A stretch of DNA of 64,000 nucleotides from Bacteroides fragilis (GTDB taxonomy: Bacteria > Bacteroidota > Bacteroidia > Bacteroidales > Bacteroidaceae), in assembly GCF_019583405.1 (NCBI RefSeq), contig NZ_SZUU01000007.1, positions 62,001-126,000 of the forward strand, written 5' to 3'. Position 1 is the stretch's first letter. The number at the start of each line of letters is the position of its first letter. Shown here piece by piece: positions 8,632 to 16,807 of this stretch. A model generated the notes under the pieces. That model saw only the letters and a list, made by a program, of their open reading frames with translations. It had not been told where the DNA came from and searched no databases. Both the position numbers and the translations under genes were made by a program.

Positions 8632-8661
8632 TTGCCTTTTATAAATTATTGATTATTTTTG
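8632..8661 (+). promoter_or_regulatory. Bacteroides-type promoter of the export operon
   Basis: TTG at 8632-8634, a 19-nt spacer, then TATTTTTG at 8654-8661. This matches the -33/-7 architecture of the primary sigma factor of Bacteroides. Transcription should begin near 8668, leaving a leader of about 300 nt before the export lipoprotein. Confidence 0.65.
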
Positions 8662-8719
8662 CACTCAGTTTAGAGAGCGTTAATGTATCTTTTAAACTAA
8701 ACATATTTAAGTAGTTAGA

Positions 8720-8796
8720 AGCGTTTACCATATTATTCTTGTCAAAGGAAATCGCCAATTTCAGAGGAGTATAAGAATAATAGGCAACAAAACGCT
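8720..8796 (+). promoter_or_regulatory. long two-stem hairpin in the export-operon 5' leader
   Basis: An outer 7-bp perfect stem (8720-8726 AGCGTTT with 8790-8796 AAACGCT) and an inner 10-bp perfect stem (8731-8740 TATTATTCTT with 8773-8782 AAGAATAATA) are separated by a small internal loop. The apical loop is 32 nt. It lies wholly within the predicted leader RNA. It has no U-tract, so it is not a simple terminator. Not recognised as a known riboswitch; an antitermination or RNA-binding role is inference. Confidence 0.6.
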
Positions 8797-8965
8797 CATG
8801 CTCAATGTATATCCTTCAATAGTATATAATTGGGCGTGGGCTGTTGTCTTTATTATCTATACTCAGGCGTTTGGCGATGCCTCTTTGACAGATAACAGCA
8901 ACAGTTCCCACGCTTTTTTTATTTACTCAAACGCCGGTTCGGGGAATGACGGGCAGCGATATACA

Positions 8966-9751
8966 ATGATGAAAGAAACCGTATGGACAGCGTTATTTTG
9001 GTGCATTCTCTGCACATCGTGTTCCTCAAGCAAACGAGTAGCTTATTTACAGCAGTTAGGTACGGAGCAGAACAATGCTCTTGTAGAGTTCAATGCCCGT
9101 ATCATGCCGAAAGATTTGCTTACGATTTCCATTAGCTGCTCCGAACCGGAAGCGGCCCTCCCTTTCAATTTAATAGTACCCACATCACAAAACGAGCTTA
9201 ATACCACCAACTCGACGAGCCAACCGATCCTGCAAAACTATCTGGTGAACAGTGAGGGAAGGATTACCTTACCCGTACTTGGAGAGTTAAAAGTAGAGAG
9301 AATGACAACCCAGGAGATTTCGGATATGATCGCCGAGAAGCTGAAACGTTATCTGAAAGAACAGCCCATTGTTACGGTGCGCCTGGTGAATTATAAAATC
9401 TCCGTAATCGGAGAAGTAAACCATCCCGGCATATATACGGTAAACAATGAACAGGTGAATCTTCTTGAAGCAATAGCAATGGCAGGTGACCTTACCATCT
9501 ATGGCAAACGGAACAACGTACGCATCATCCGCAAAGAAAACAACCGGCAACGATTAATCACCGTCAACCTCAATGATGTAAACGTCATCCACTCTTCCGA
9601 TTTTTATCTGCATCAGAACGACATTGTATATGTGGAACCCAATAAAGCCAAAACACAGGGAGCCAATATCGGTTCTTCCACCAATCTGCTGATTTCTATT
9701 ACATCTATATTAATATCAATGGCCGGACTGATTGTGACCATATTAAGATAA
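8966..9751 (+). CDS. polysaccharide export lipoprotein, Wza-like (SLBB)
   Basis: 261 residues from the ATG at 8966, chosen because it begins a lipoprotein signal ending in LCTSC; the frame extends to 8798 but that part lacks a signal. A Poly_export domain spans about residues 25-125 (ending near VNSEGRITLPVLGELKVERMT). An SLBB domain follows (about 140-190, ISVIGEVNHPGIYTVNNEQVNLLEAIAMAGDL). A C-terminal hydrophobic stretch LLISITSILISMAGLIVTIL could cross the membrane. It probably forms the outer-membrane exit for an exopolysaccharide, with the Wzc-like partner encoded 18 nt downstream. Confidence 0.9.
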   Translation: MMKETVWTALFWCILCTSCSSSKRVAYLQQLGTEQNNALVEFNARIMPKDLLTISISCSEPEAALPFNLIVPTSQNELNTTNSTSQPILQNYLVNSEGRITLPVLGELKVERMTTQEISDMIAEKLKRYLKEQPIVTVRLVNYKISVIGEVNHPGIYTVNNEQVNLLEAIAMAGDLTIYGKRNNVRIIRKENNRQRLITVNLNDVNVIHSSDFYLHQNDIVYVEPNKAKTQGANIGSSTNLLISITSILISMAGLIVTILR

Positions 9752-9769
9752 CAAAACAAATTACGCCCC

Positions 9770-12064
9770 ATGGAAAACGAACAGAAACAAAAAGAACAGG
9801 AAATAGACTTAATCGAACTATTCTATAAAATCATAGTACACTGGAGGTGGTTCCTGATAGCAATCGCTGTCGCACTGACAGGCGCATATATCTATGTACA
9901 CATCACCACACCGGTATACCAGGCTTCAGCCTCGGTAGTGATCAAAGATTCTGAAGGAAGCGACAAAGCAATCAACGATCTGTTTAATCAAGTATCTCCG
10001 TCCAATATGGCGGCAACAAATACTCAGATAGAAGACGAGCTGGAAATATTGCGTTCAAGATCCATATTATTGCAAGTCATCAACGAACTGAATATGCACA
10101 CGTCCTATAGAATAAAGGAAGGACTCGGATATACGGAGACCACCACCCCTCCCATCAGCGTGACGTTGGAGAAAGCCGCAATGGATACTTTACAGGAGGC
10201 ACTGCTGATACAAATAGAGAAAATGGGCGATCATTATGAAGCGCGGAGTGCCCTGCATGACATTTGCCTGACAGAATCTTTCACCACCTTTCCCGCAACC
10301 ATAAAGACTCTGGCAGGATTATGTACCTTGGAGTTACTTCCCAATAGAACTTTCGACCGGACCGTCAAGGTAAATATCTGCCGGCCGACAGACGCAGTAA
10401 ACCATTACTTGCAAAAGCTGACCGTTGCCACAACCTCGAAAAAGACATCCATCATCAGCCTCACTTTCAAAGATACAGATAAGAAGCGGGCAGAAGCATT
10501 TCTTATCAAACTGATAGAAGTCTACAACCGCGATGCCATGAACGACAAAAATAAGGTAACAGGAAATACATTGATCTTTCTGGAGGAAAGGCTGGACAGC
10601 ATCAGCCGTGAATTGGGATTTGTAGAAAAACATCTGGAACAGTATAAAGAAAAGGAAAGACTGATCGATCTTAAAACGAACATGGATCTCGACTTGAACA
10701 CCAACAACGAATACGAAAAGAAGCTGCTGGAAGTGGAAACCCAATTGAACATGACCACCTACATCTACGATTATCTGAAAGATGAACAGTATCACTTCTC
10801 TCTATTGCCGGTAAATACCGGGATTTCGGACATGGAACTGATGCGTCTGATTAACGAATACAATAAGGAACTACTGGAACGTGAACGCCTGTTGAATACC
10901 ATGAAGCCGGACAATCCTACCATCGTAAACCAAAATATAAACATCACAGCTTTGCGAAAAAACATCTTGTCATCTGTCACAGGAGTCAAAGAGGGACTCG
11001 AGATTGCCCGCAAAGATATCATACGCAAGACGAACTATTTCAATTCACGTATTGGCAACATGCCCAAACAGGAGAGAGAGTTCAATAACATAGACCGCCA
11101 ACAGCAGATCAAGGCTAACCTGTATCTGATGTTATTGGAACGGCGCGAACAAGCCACCATCTCTTTGGCGGCAACCATAAATAAAGCAAGGGTGATCGAC
11201 GCACCGTTAACCGCCGATGCTCCTATTGCCCCCAAGAGTCCGATGATTTATGCAGGAAGTTTGTTTATAGCTTGCATCATGACCATAGCACTGATTCTGT
11301 TCAAAGACATGTTCCGTACCAAGATTTCATCAATATCCGAGGTAGAAACCATACAACTTCCCATAGTAGGGACGATTCCCCTCGATAAAGAACAAATCGG
11401 TGTGACCGAAGGCAAGAACGGGCTTATGGAAGAGTCTTTCCGCCGACTGCGAAGCAACCTGCGTTTCTTGACGGAAAAAGGAGACGAGAAGTGCATACTC
11501 ATTACCTCGTCCACCAGCGGAGAGGGCAAGAGCTTCATCAGTATCAACTTAGCCCTTTCCTTTGCTTTTCTCGGATGCCGGGTACTCATTGTCGGTTTAG
11601 ACATCAGACGCCCCCGGTTAGCAGAGCATTTTCATATTCAGAACCGGCAAGGAATAACGAATTTCCTTGCCGGAAACGAGGTAAAACCGGAAAGTATCAT
11701 TTATCCATCGGGGGTGCACGAACTGTTATCCGTGGTTCCATCGGGTCCTGTCCCTCCTAATCCGGCAGAACTGTTGGAAAGGGAAAGACTGAAAGATGCC
11801 TTTACTTACTTCCGGAAGCACTTCGACTATATCATTGTCGACTCAGCACCTACCGGCTTAGCCAGTGATACGCTGAGCTTAAGCAAAGTGACGGATTTCA
11901 CACTATACGTTTGTCGCATAAATTATACCTACAAGAATGTATTGCCTGAGATTGTGAATACGGAACGTACAGGACGGTTAAACCACATTTCACTGATTGT
12001 AAACGGTGGTAATCTGTCAGAGAAGAAATACGGATACGGTTACGGATATGGACATACCCATTAA
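9770..12064 (+). CDS. Wzc-like chain-length determinant / BY-family tyrosine kinase
   Basis: 764 residues. Two membrane helices (about 28-50 and 490-510) flank a large periplasmic coiled-coil region with Wzz and GNVR-like segments. The cytoplasmic kinase has Walker A TSSTSGEGKSFISINLA near 585, Walker A' LIVGLDIRRPRL near 615 and Walker B YIIVDSAPTG near 690. The tail ends KKYGYGYGYGYGHTH, a short Tyr cluster suited to autophosphorylation. Such proteins control polymer length and work with the outer-membrane lipoprotein encoded just upstream. No glycosyltransferase or flippase genes are adjacent, so the synthesis genes must be elsewhere. Confidence 0.93.
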   Translation: MENEQKQKEQEIDLIELFYKIIVHWRWFLIAIAVALTGAYIYVHITTPVYQASASVVIKDSEGSDKAINDLFNQVSPSNMAATNTQIEDELEILRSRSILLQVINELNMHTSYRIKEGLGYTETTTPPISVTLEKAAMDTLQEALLIQIEKMGDHYEARSALHDICLTESFTTFPATIKTLAGLCTLELLPNRTFDRTVKVNICRPTDAVNHYLQKLTVATTSKKTSIISLTFKDTDKKRAEAFLIKLIEVYNRDAMNDKNKVTGNTLIFLEERLDSISRELGFVEKHLEQYKEKERLIDLKTNMDLDLNTNNEYEKKLLEVETQLNMTTYIYDYLKDEQYHFSLLPVNTGISDMELMRLINEYNKELLERERLLNTMKPDNPTIVNQNINITALRKNILSSVTGVKEGLEIARKDIIRKTNYFNSRIGNMPKQEREFNNIDRQQQIKANLYLMLLERREQATISLAATINKARVIDAPLTADAPIAPKSPMIYAGSLFIACIMTIALILFKDMFRTKISSISEVETIQLPIVGTIPLDKEQIGVTEGKNGLMEESFRRLRSNLRFLTEKGDEKCILITSSTSGEGKSFISINLALSFAFLGCRVLIVGLDIRRPRLAEHFHIQNRQGITNFLAGNEVKPESIIYPSGVHELLSVVPSGPVPPNPAELLERERLKDAFTYFRKHFDYIIVDSAPTGLASDTLSLSKVTDFTLYVCRINYTYKNVLPEIVNTERTGRLNHISLIVNGGNLSEKKYGYGYGYGHTH

Positions 12065-12106
12065 ACGTATCATCAATAATACCCACTTTTCATTTCATCT
12101 TTTCAA

Positions 12107-12160
12107 AAGAGAATGCTGTTACGACGGCAGACGTAAACTCTGCACAAACGGCATTCTCTT
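12107..12160. terminator. hairpin terminator between convergent genes
   Basis: AAGAGAATGCTGTT (12107-12120) pairs with AACGGCATTCTCTT (12147-12160), 14 bp with one G-U pair. On the minus strand it is followed by TTTTG, so it probably ends the HAD gene transcript; it may also stop the export operon. Confidence 0.6.
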
Positions 12161-12566
12161 AAAACCACCCTCTCTTTTTCTTTTTCAGGACATCATCTCC
12201 TGAAGCATAAATGTCCCGGTACGTTTTGTGTTCTTTTATCATCCGGTATACAATACCCCAATCGAGCAGTCCTCCCACATTACGGTCGTCAATAAAGAGA
12301 TCGGCTTTCAGTTTCCTAGAAAATCCGTCATCCTGAAGTTTTTGTTCGGGGTACTCCTTGTTAACGGCATAAAACTCCACCCCTCTTTCTTTGCACCATG
12401 CCACGGCCTCGTCCAGTAGTTTGCCTTCGCGCACACTCCATAAAATAAGTCTGTGGTGCTCTTGTTGCAACAGCTTCAAGGTTTCCACCGCAAAAGGAAT
12501 CTCATTACCAATGCCGGGATAGCGGTCCGTCACTATCGTTCCGTCAAAATCAACTGCAATCGTCAT
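12159..12566 (-). CDS. HAD-superfamily small hydrolase (BT0820-like)
   Basis: 135 residues with the HAD catalytic DxDGT motif at residues 6-10 (AVDFDGTIVTD), a ILWSVREG motif II region near 40 and acidic FIDDRNVGG near 91. The protein is too short to carry a large cap domain. Relatives are common in Bacteroides as stand-alone predicted phosphatases; the substrate is unknown. It converges on the polysaccharide kinase gene, and neighbourhood alone does not prove a role in polysaccharide synthesis. Confidence 0.8.
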   Translation of the reverse strand: MTIAVDFDGTIVTDRYPGIGNEIPFAVETLKLLQQEHHRLILWSVREGKLLDEAVAWCKERGVEFYAVNKEYPEQKLQDDGFSRKLKADLFIDDRNVGGLLDWGIVYRMIKEHKTYRDIYASGDDVLKKKKRGWF

Positions 12567-12956
12567 AGTGTCATGCTTTTATAATTATCCAAACAAAGAT
12601 AATATTTATCAATCGAATTTACTCAAAACCTACAGAATAAAATAACAGCACACAGTATCCAAACAGATCCGCCGGCAATAAAAAAAGCAACTATCTATTT
12701 GTCAAAACGATATTCCTAAGAACTCAGAATCCATTATTTCGGGCAAAGGATAAAGAATGGTTCAAAAAGCGCTGTCATTTCGTTTAAGACACAATCAGAT
12801 TGATACTAAAACACATATTTCTCAAACAAGAAGAAAGTAAAGAAATACTTTCTGCCTGATTCAGATGGATATAGTTACCAAATGCCATCTTTTCAACAGT
12901 TTCAGCCCGATCAAAATCCATAACCAACCAGCGCTACAAGAAGTACAATCTCTCCC

Positions 12957-12995
12957 CGGCAGAGGCTCTTTTTTCAGGAAACGAAGCCTCTGCCG
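12957..12995. repeat. perfect 11-bp inverted repeat
   Basis: CGGCAGAGGCT (12957-12967) and AGCCTCTGCCG (12985-12995) enclose a 17-nt loop containing a T-run. No U-tract follows on either strand, so it does not look like a terminator. It directly precedes the 22-bp tandem repeats. Confidence 0.6.
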
Positions 12996-13000
12996 ACAGG

Positions 13001-13110
13001 AAGTTGACACTCTACTTACAAGAAGTTAACATTGTGCCGCCACAAAGTTAACATCCTACCGCTATGAAGTTAGCATCTTACCGCAACGAAGTTAATAACC
13101 TGAAGCCCTA
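13001..13110. repeat. 22-bp imperfect tandem repeat, five copies
   Basis: AAGTT begins at 13001, 13023, 13045, 13067 and 13089, exactly 22 bp apart. The unit is close to AAGTTAACATCCTACCGCNANG and copies vary by several bases; the last copy is the most diverged. The period of about two helical turns would place copies on one DNA face. Confidence 0.8.
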
Positions 13111-13335
13111 AAACCGAATAAACTAACGACGGAAATGCGGAATATGCAGTTATTTGGAAATATTTATTCAAGTTCCATTTCCGGAATGCAATCTTATCGC
13201 ACAAAGCTTGTCAGCAAAACCGGCCAATAGGCGACATTGAGTCAGTATTATATTCATTTCGCTGACAATCGGACATAAGCTTTATCCAAAAGAATAACGG
13301 CTTTCCGGCATTCAAAAGTCAAAAGCTATATTCTG

Positions 13336-13367
13336 TTTGGCAGAAAAAGACGAAATGCGTAACTTTG
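13336..13367 (+). promoter_or_regulatory. radA promoter
   Basis: TTTG at 13336-13339, a 20-nt spacer, and TAACTTTG at 13360-13367 match the Bacteroides -33/-7 consensus. The start codon of radA follows 22 nt later, giving a very short leader. Confidence 0.75.
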
Positions 13368-13389
13368 AGACCTATTTATCAAGAGATCA

Positions 13390-14757
13390 ATGGCAAAAGA
13401 GAAAACCGTTTATGTATGCAGTAACTGCGGACAGGAATCACCCAAATGGGTGGGCAAGTGTCCTTCGTGTGGCGAGTGGAATACTTATGTAGAAGAAATC
13501 GTACGCAAGGAGGTTCCGAATAAACGTCCGGTATCGGGCATCGAATCGCCTAAAGCCAAACCTGTCACCCTGAACGAGATCGAAGCGGACGAGGAACCCC
13601 GCATCGACATGCACGACGAGGAGTTGAACCGGGTACTGGGCGGCGGACTGGTGCCGGGATCACTGGTGCTGATCGGTGGCGAACCGGGTATCGGAAAATC
13701 GACTCTGGTACTTCAAACCGTGCTCCACATGCCCGAACGCAAGATACTCTACATCTCCGGAGAAGAGAGTGCAAGGCAACTGAAGCTCCGTGCGGACCGA
13801 CTGACACAAACGTCGAGCGACTGCCTGATTGTATGCGAAACGTCGTTGGAGCAGATCTATGTGCACATTAAGAATACACGTCCGGACCTGGTAATCATCG
13901 ACTCCATACAGACCATATCCACCGAAAGCATCGAGTCTTCGCCGGGAAGTATCGCGCAAGTGCGGGAGTGCTCGGCCTCCATTCTCCGGTTTGCCAAAGA
14001 GACGCATACTCCGGTATTACTGATCGGGCATATCAACAAAGAAGGCAGCATTGCCGGTCCGAAGGTACTGGAACACATCGTAGACACCGTGCTCCAGTTC
14101 GAGGGGGACCAGCATTATATGTACCGTATCCTGCGCAGCATCAAGAACCGCTTTGGCAGTACGGCCGAACTGGGTATTTACGAGATGCGGCAAGACGGTC
14201 TTCGCCAAGTCAGCAACCCATCGGAGCTGTTGCTGTCGCAAGACCACGAAGGCATGAGCGGGGTAGCCATCGCATCTGCCATTGAAGGAGTCAGGCCGTT
14301 CCTGATAGAAACACAGGCACTTGTCAGTTCTGCCGTTTACGGCAATCCGCAACGTTCGGCAACCGGATTCGATATCCGCCGCATGAACATGCTGCTGGCT
14401 GTGCTCGAGAAACGTGTCGGCTTCAAGTTAGCACAGAAAGATGTCTTTCTAAATATTGCCGGGGGGCTGAAGGTGAACGACCCTGCCATCGACCTGGCTG
14501 TTATCAGTGCCATCCTTTCATCCAATATGGATGCCGCCATCGAACCGGAAGTCTGTATGGCAGGTGAAATCGGGTTATCCGGTGAAATCCGTCCGGTGAA
14601 CCGGATCGAACAACGTATCGGTGAAGCCGAGAAGCTTGGATTCAAACGGTTTATCCTGCCTAAGTATAATATGCAGGGAATCGACATGAAGAAGCTGAAG
14701 ATAGAACTGGTGCCGGTGAGAAAGGTGGAAGAGGCGTTCCGGGGACTCTTCGGATGA
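13390..14757 (+). CDS. radA: DNA repair protein RadA
   Basis: 455 residues. An N-terminal C4 zinc finger (C10, C13, C24, C27 in VCSNCGQESPKWVGKCPSCGEW), a RecA-like ATPase with Walker A GGEPGIGKSTLVLQ near 95, the RadA signature KNRFGS near 255, and a C-terminal Lon-protease-like domain (AGGLKVNDPAIDLAVISAILSS, GEIGLSGEIRPV). RadA drives branch migration in recombinational repair. A strong promoter lies just upstream. The stop codon is 1 nt from the inverted repeat of the next element. Confidence 0.97.
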   Translation: MAKEKTVYVCSNCGQESPKWVGKCPSCGEWNTYVEEIVRKEVPNKRPVSGIESPKAKPVTLNEIEADEEPRIDMHDEELNRVLGGGLVPGSLVLIGGEPGIGKSTLVLQTVLHMPERKILYISGEESARQLKLRADRLTQTSSDCLIVCETSLEQIYVHIKNTRPDLVIIDSIQTISTESIESSPGSIAQVRECSASILRFAKETHTPVLLIGHINKEGSIAGPKVLEHIVDTVLQFEGDQHYMYRILRSIKNRFGSTAELGIYEMRQDGLRQVSNPSELLLSQDHEGMSGVAIASAIEGVRPFLIETQALVSSAVYGNPQRSATGFDIRRMNMLLAVLEKRVGFKLAQKDVFLNIAGGLKVNDPAIDLAVISAILSSNMDAAIEPEVCMAGEIGLSGEIRPVNRIEQRIGEAEKLGFKRFILPKYNMQGIDMKKLKIELVPVRKVEEAFRGLFG

Positions 14758-14758
14758 G

Positions 14759-15209
14759 TTCACCACAGAGGACACGGATTAACACAGATTATCAAGATGG
14801 AGAATATAAACGAACTATCATATAAAATCATAGGATGTGCCTATGAAGTTCACAGGACTTTAGGAGTGGGACTTTTAGAAAGTACCTATGAAACATGTCT
14901 ATGTTACGAGTTCGATAAAGCAGGTATAAAATATGAAAGACAGAAAGAGCTACCTGTTTATTACAAAGAAATGAAATTAGACAACGGGTATCGCATGGAT
15001 ATACTGGTAGAGAGGCAGATTATTCTTGAGCTTAAGTCCGTAGAAGCCTTACTCCCCATTCATACGGCTCAAATAATGACCTATTTAAAATTGTCCAAAC
15101 ACCATTTAGGACTATTAATCAACTTCAATATAACAAACCTTCAAAACGGAATTAAACGGTATGTTATTTAAAATAACAATCTGTGTTAATCCGTGTAATC
15201 TGTGGTGAA
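14759..15209 (+). mobile_element. 451-bp inverted-repeat element carrying a GxxExxY gene
   Basis: Left arm 14759-14790 and right arm 15178-15209 are 32-bp terminal inverted repeats differing at two positions (outer 11 bases TTCACCACAGA are identical). The single gene starts 6 nt inside the left arm and stops 6 nt before the right arm. Shorter gene-less elements with the same ends occur at 4368-4464 and 17419-17554. No target-site duplication is obvious. Mobility is inferred from the structure, not shown. Confidence 0.75.
14797..15171 (+). CDS. GxxExxY family protein (PD-(D/E)XK nuclease fold)
   Basis: 124 residues. The name-giving motif is G25-LL-E28-ST-Y31 after CAYEVHRTLG. The later residues D68 (YRMDIL), E78-L-K80 (LELKS) and Q92 (AQIMTYLKL) follow the D...ExK...Q pattern of PD-(D/E)XK nucleases, the superfamily to which this family is assigned. 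Biochemical function is not established. The gene fills the interval between 32-bp inverted repeats exactly, with 6 nt of spacing on each side, and is more AT-rich than its neighbours radA and the FAD oxidoreductase. Both points suggest transfer as a unit. Confidence 0.88.
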   Translation: MENINELSYKIIGCAYEVHRTLGVGLLESTYETCLCYEFDKAGIKYERQKELPVYYKEMKLDNGYRMDILVERQIILELKSVEALLPIHTAQIMTYLKLSKHHLGLLINFNITNLQNGIKRYVI

Positions 15210-15212
15210 CCT

Positions 15213-16802
15213 ATGATACAAGAATACCAACTACGAATCCTCCCTGAAATTGCCGCCAACGAGCAGCGACTCAAGACATACCTTTCTCAGGAGAAAGGGC
15301 TGAACCTGCGTGATGTAACCTCTCTCCGCATACTGAAACGGAGCATAGACGCCCGGCAACGCACCATCTTCGTCAACCTGAAAGTGCGGGTATACCTCAA
15401 TGAAATGCCGACGGATGATGAATACGAACGCACTATATATAATAAGGTGGAAGACAAGCCACAGGTAATTGTTGTGGGCACCGGCCCCGGCGGATTGTTT
15501 GCCGCACTGCGACTGATAGAACTGGGGCTGCGTCCCGTCGTTGTAGAGCGTGGCAAAGATGTACGCGAACGCAAGAAGGACCTGGCACAAATCAGCCGGG
15601 AGCACCGGGTAGATCCGGAGTCGAACTATAGTTTCGGTGAAGGGGGAGCAGGCGCTTACTCGGACGGGAAACTATATACCCGGAGCAAAAAGCGGGGAAA
15701 CGTGGACAAGATACTGAACGTATTTTGCCAGCATGGGGCTTCCACCGCCATCCTGGTGGACGCCCATCCGCACATCGGTACGGATAAACTGCCACGGGTG
15801 ATAGAGAACATGCGCCGGACGATTATCGAATGTGGCGGTGAGGTGCACTTCGAAACCCGGATGGACGCACTGATCATCGAGAGGGGGGAGGTGAAAGGCA
15901 TTGAAACCCAGACGGGCAAGACATTCCTCGGACCTGTCATTCTGGCGACAGGGCACTCGGCACGGGATGTATACCGATGGCTGGCGGCCAACAAGGTGCC
16001 CATCGAGGCGAAAGGCATTGCCGTCGGGGTACGCCTGGAACATCCGGCAGGACTGATAGACCAGATCCAATACCACAACCGGAGCGGAAGAGGGAAATAC
16101 CTGCCGGCAGCCGAATACAGTTTCGTCACACAGGTGGAAGGCCGGGGAGTATACAGTTTCTGCATGTGTCCGGGAGGATTTATCGTACCTGCCGCCAGCG
16201 GGCCGGAGCAGGTGGTGGTCAATGGAATGTCGCCCTCCAACCGTGGCTCCCGGTGGAGCAACTCGGGAATGGTGGTGGAGATACAGCCGGAAGACATCAT
16301 GAACGACGAACGGTTAACGATGAACGATGAAGCAGAAGGGAGCCATCCCGAGCTGGCGGTGCTGCGCTTTCAGGAAGAGCTGGAGCGCCAGTGCTGGCTG
16401 CAAGGAGGCAGGCGGCAGACGGCTCCCGCCCAGCGCATGGCAGACTTCACACGCAGGAAGCTGAGTTACGACTTGCCGGAATCGTCGTACAGCCCGGGGC
16501 TTATCTCTTCTCCGCTGCATTTCTGGATGCCGGAGTTCATCACCGGCCGGCTGTCACAGGGCTTCCAGCAGTTCGGACGCAGCAGCCACGGATTCCTCAC
16601 CAACGAGGCGGTGATGATAGGCGTAGAGACACGGACTTCATCGCCGGTACGCATCGTGCGGGACAAGGATACATTGCAGCACATCACCCTGCGCGGACTC
16701 TTCCCGTGCGGTGAGGGGGCCGGTTATGCGGGGGGCATCGTCTCGGCAGGAATCGATGGAGAACGATGCGCAGAAGCAGTAGCACAATTTATGAATCAAT
16801 AG
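15213..16802 (+). CDS. FAD-dependent NAD(P)/FAD oxidoreductase
   Basis: 529 residues from the ATG at 15213 (MIQEYQLRILPEIAANEQ); the frame extends further up but that part is the repeat arm. An N-terminal ~80-residue domain precedes a Rossmann dinucleotide motif VVGTGPGGLFAALRLIELG near 86. The signature NYSFGEGGAGAYSDGKLYTR follows near 140, and a C-terminal FAD-binding GEGAGYAGGIVSAGIDG lies near 500. This matches the large COG2509-type dehydrogenases of unknown substrate. Residues near 362-374 (MNDERLTMNDEAE) are coded by a short GAACGA-type repeat that looks like an insertion. The start codon lies 4 nt after the inverted-repeat element. Confidence 0.85.
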   Translation: MIQEYQLRILPEIAANEQRLKTYLSQEKGLNLRDVTSLRILKRSIDARQRTIFVNLKVRVYLNEMPTDDEYERTIYNKVEDKPQVIVVGTGPGGLFAALRLIELGLRPVVVERGKDVRERKKDLAQISREHRVDPESNYSFGEGGAGAYSDGKLYTRSKKRGNVDKILNVFCQHGASTAILVDAHPHIGTDKLPRVIENMRRTIIECGGEVHFETRMDALIIERGEVKGIETQTGKTFLGPVILATGHSARDVYRWLAANKVPIEAKGIAVGVRLEHPAGLIDQIQYHNRSGRGKYLPAAEYSFVTQVEGRGVYSFCMCPGGFIVPAASGPEQVVVNGMSPSNRGSRWSNSGMVVEIQPEDIMNDERLTMNDEAEGSHPELAVLRFQEELERQCWLQGGRRQTAPAQRMADFTRRKLSYDLPESSYSPGLISSPLHFWMPEFITGRLSQGFQQFGRSSHGFLTNEAVMIGVETRTSSPVRIVRDKDTLQHITLRGLFPCGEGAGYAGGIVSAGIDGERCAEAVAQFMNQ

Positions 16803-16807
16803 GACTT

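Larger units (their letters stand above)
8132..8965. other. divergent intergenic region: thr operon leader and export-gene leader
   Basis: 834 bases between thrA (minus) and the polysaccharide export gene (plus). The left half is the thrA leader, with a possible leader peptide and promoter. The right half carries a promoter and a long hairpin ahead of the export gene. Between about 8410 and 8630 I see nothing recognisable. The open frame reading into the export gene from 8798 has no lipoprotein signal and is probably not translated. Confidence 0.55.
12567..13335. other. intergenic region with hairpin and 22-bp tandem repeat
   Basis: No gene is supported. The stretch contains an 11-bp inverted repeat (12957-12995), a 22-bp tandem repeat (13001-13110) and a weaker split inverted repeat TTGTCAGC/GCTGACAA near 13208/13261. 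Promoter sequences for radA follow. Confidence 0.6.

Noticed and set aside
8620..8800. Invertible promoter as in Bacteroides capsule loci
   Set aside because: The inverted repeats found are in the leader RNA and do not flank the promoter; no invertase gene is nearby.
8798..8965. In-frame N-terminal extension of the polysaccharide export gene
   Set aside because: The ATG at 8966 begins a clean lipoprotein signal (LCTSC). The extension lies in the structured leader and would bury the signal peptide.
13001..13110. Possible CRISPR array
   Set aside because: Copies are contiguous 22-bp tandem units with no spacers, and no cas genes are present.
13208..13280. Split inverted repeat (TTGTCAGC/GCTGACAA) as a radA leader structure
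   Set aside because: It lies upstream of the well-matched radA promoter, so it would not be in the transcript.
14759..15209. Insertion sequence with a DDE or HUH transposase
   Set aside because: The only encoded protein is a GxxExxY family member without DDE or HUH motifs, so a standard IS label is not supported.
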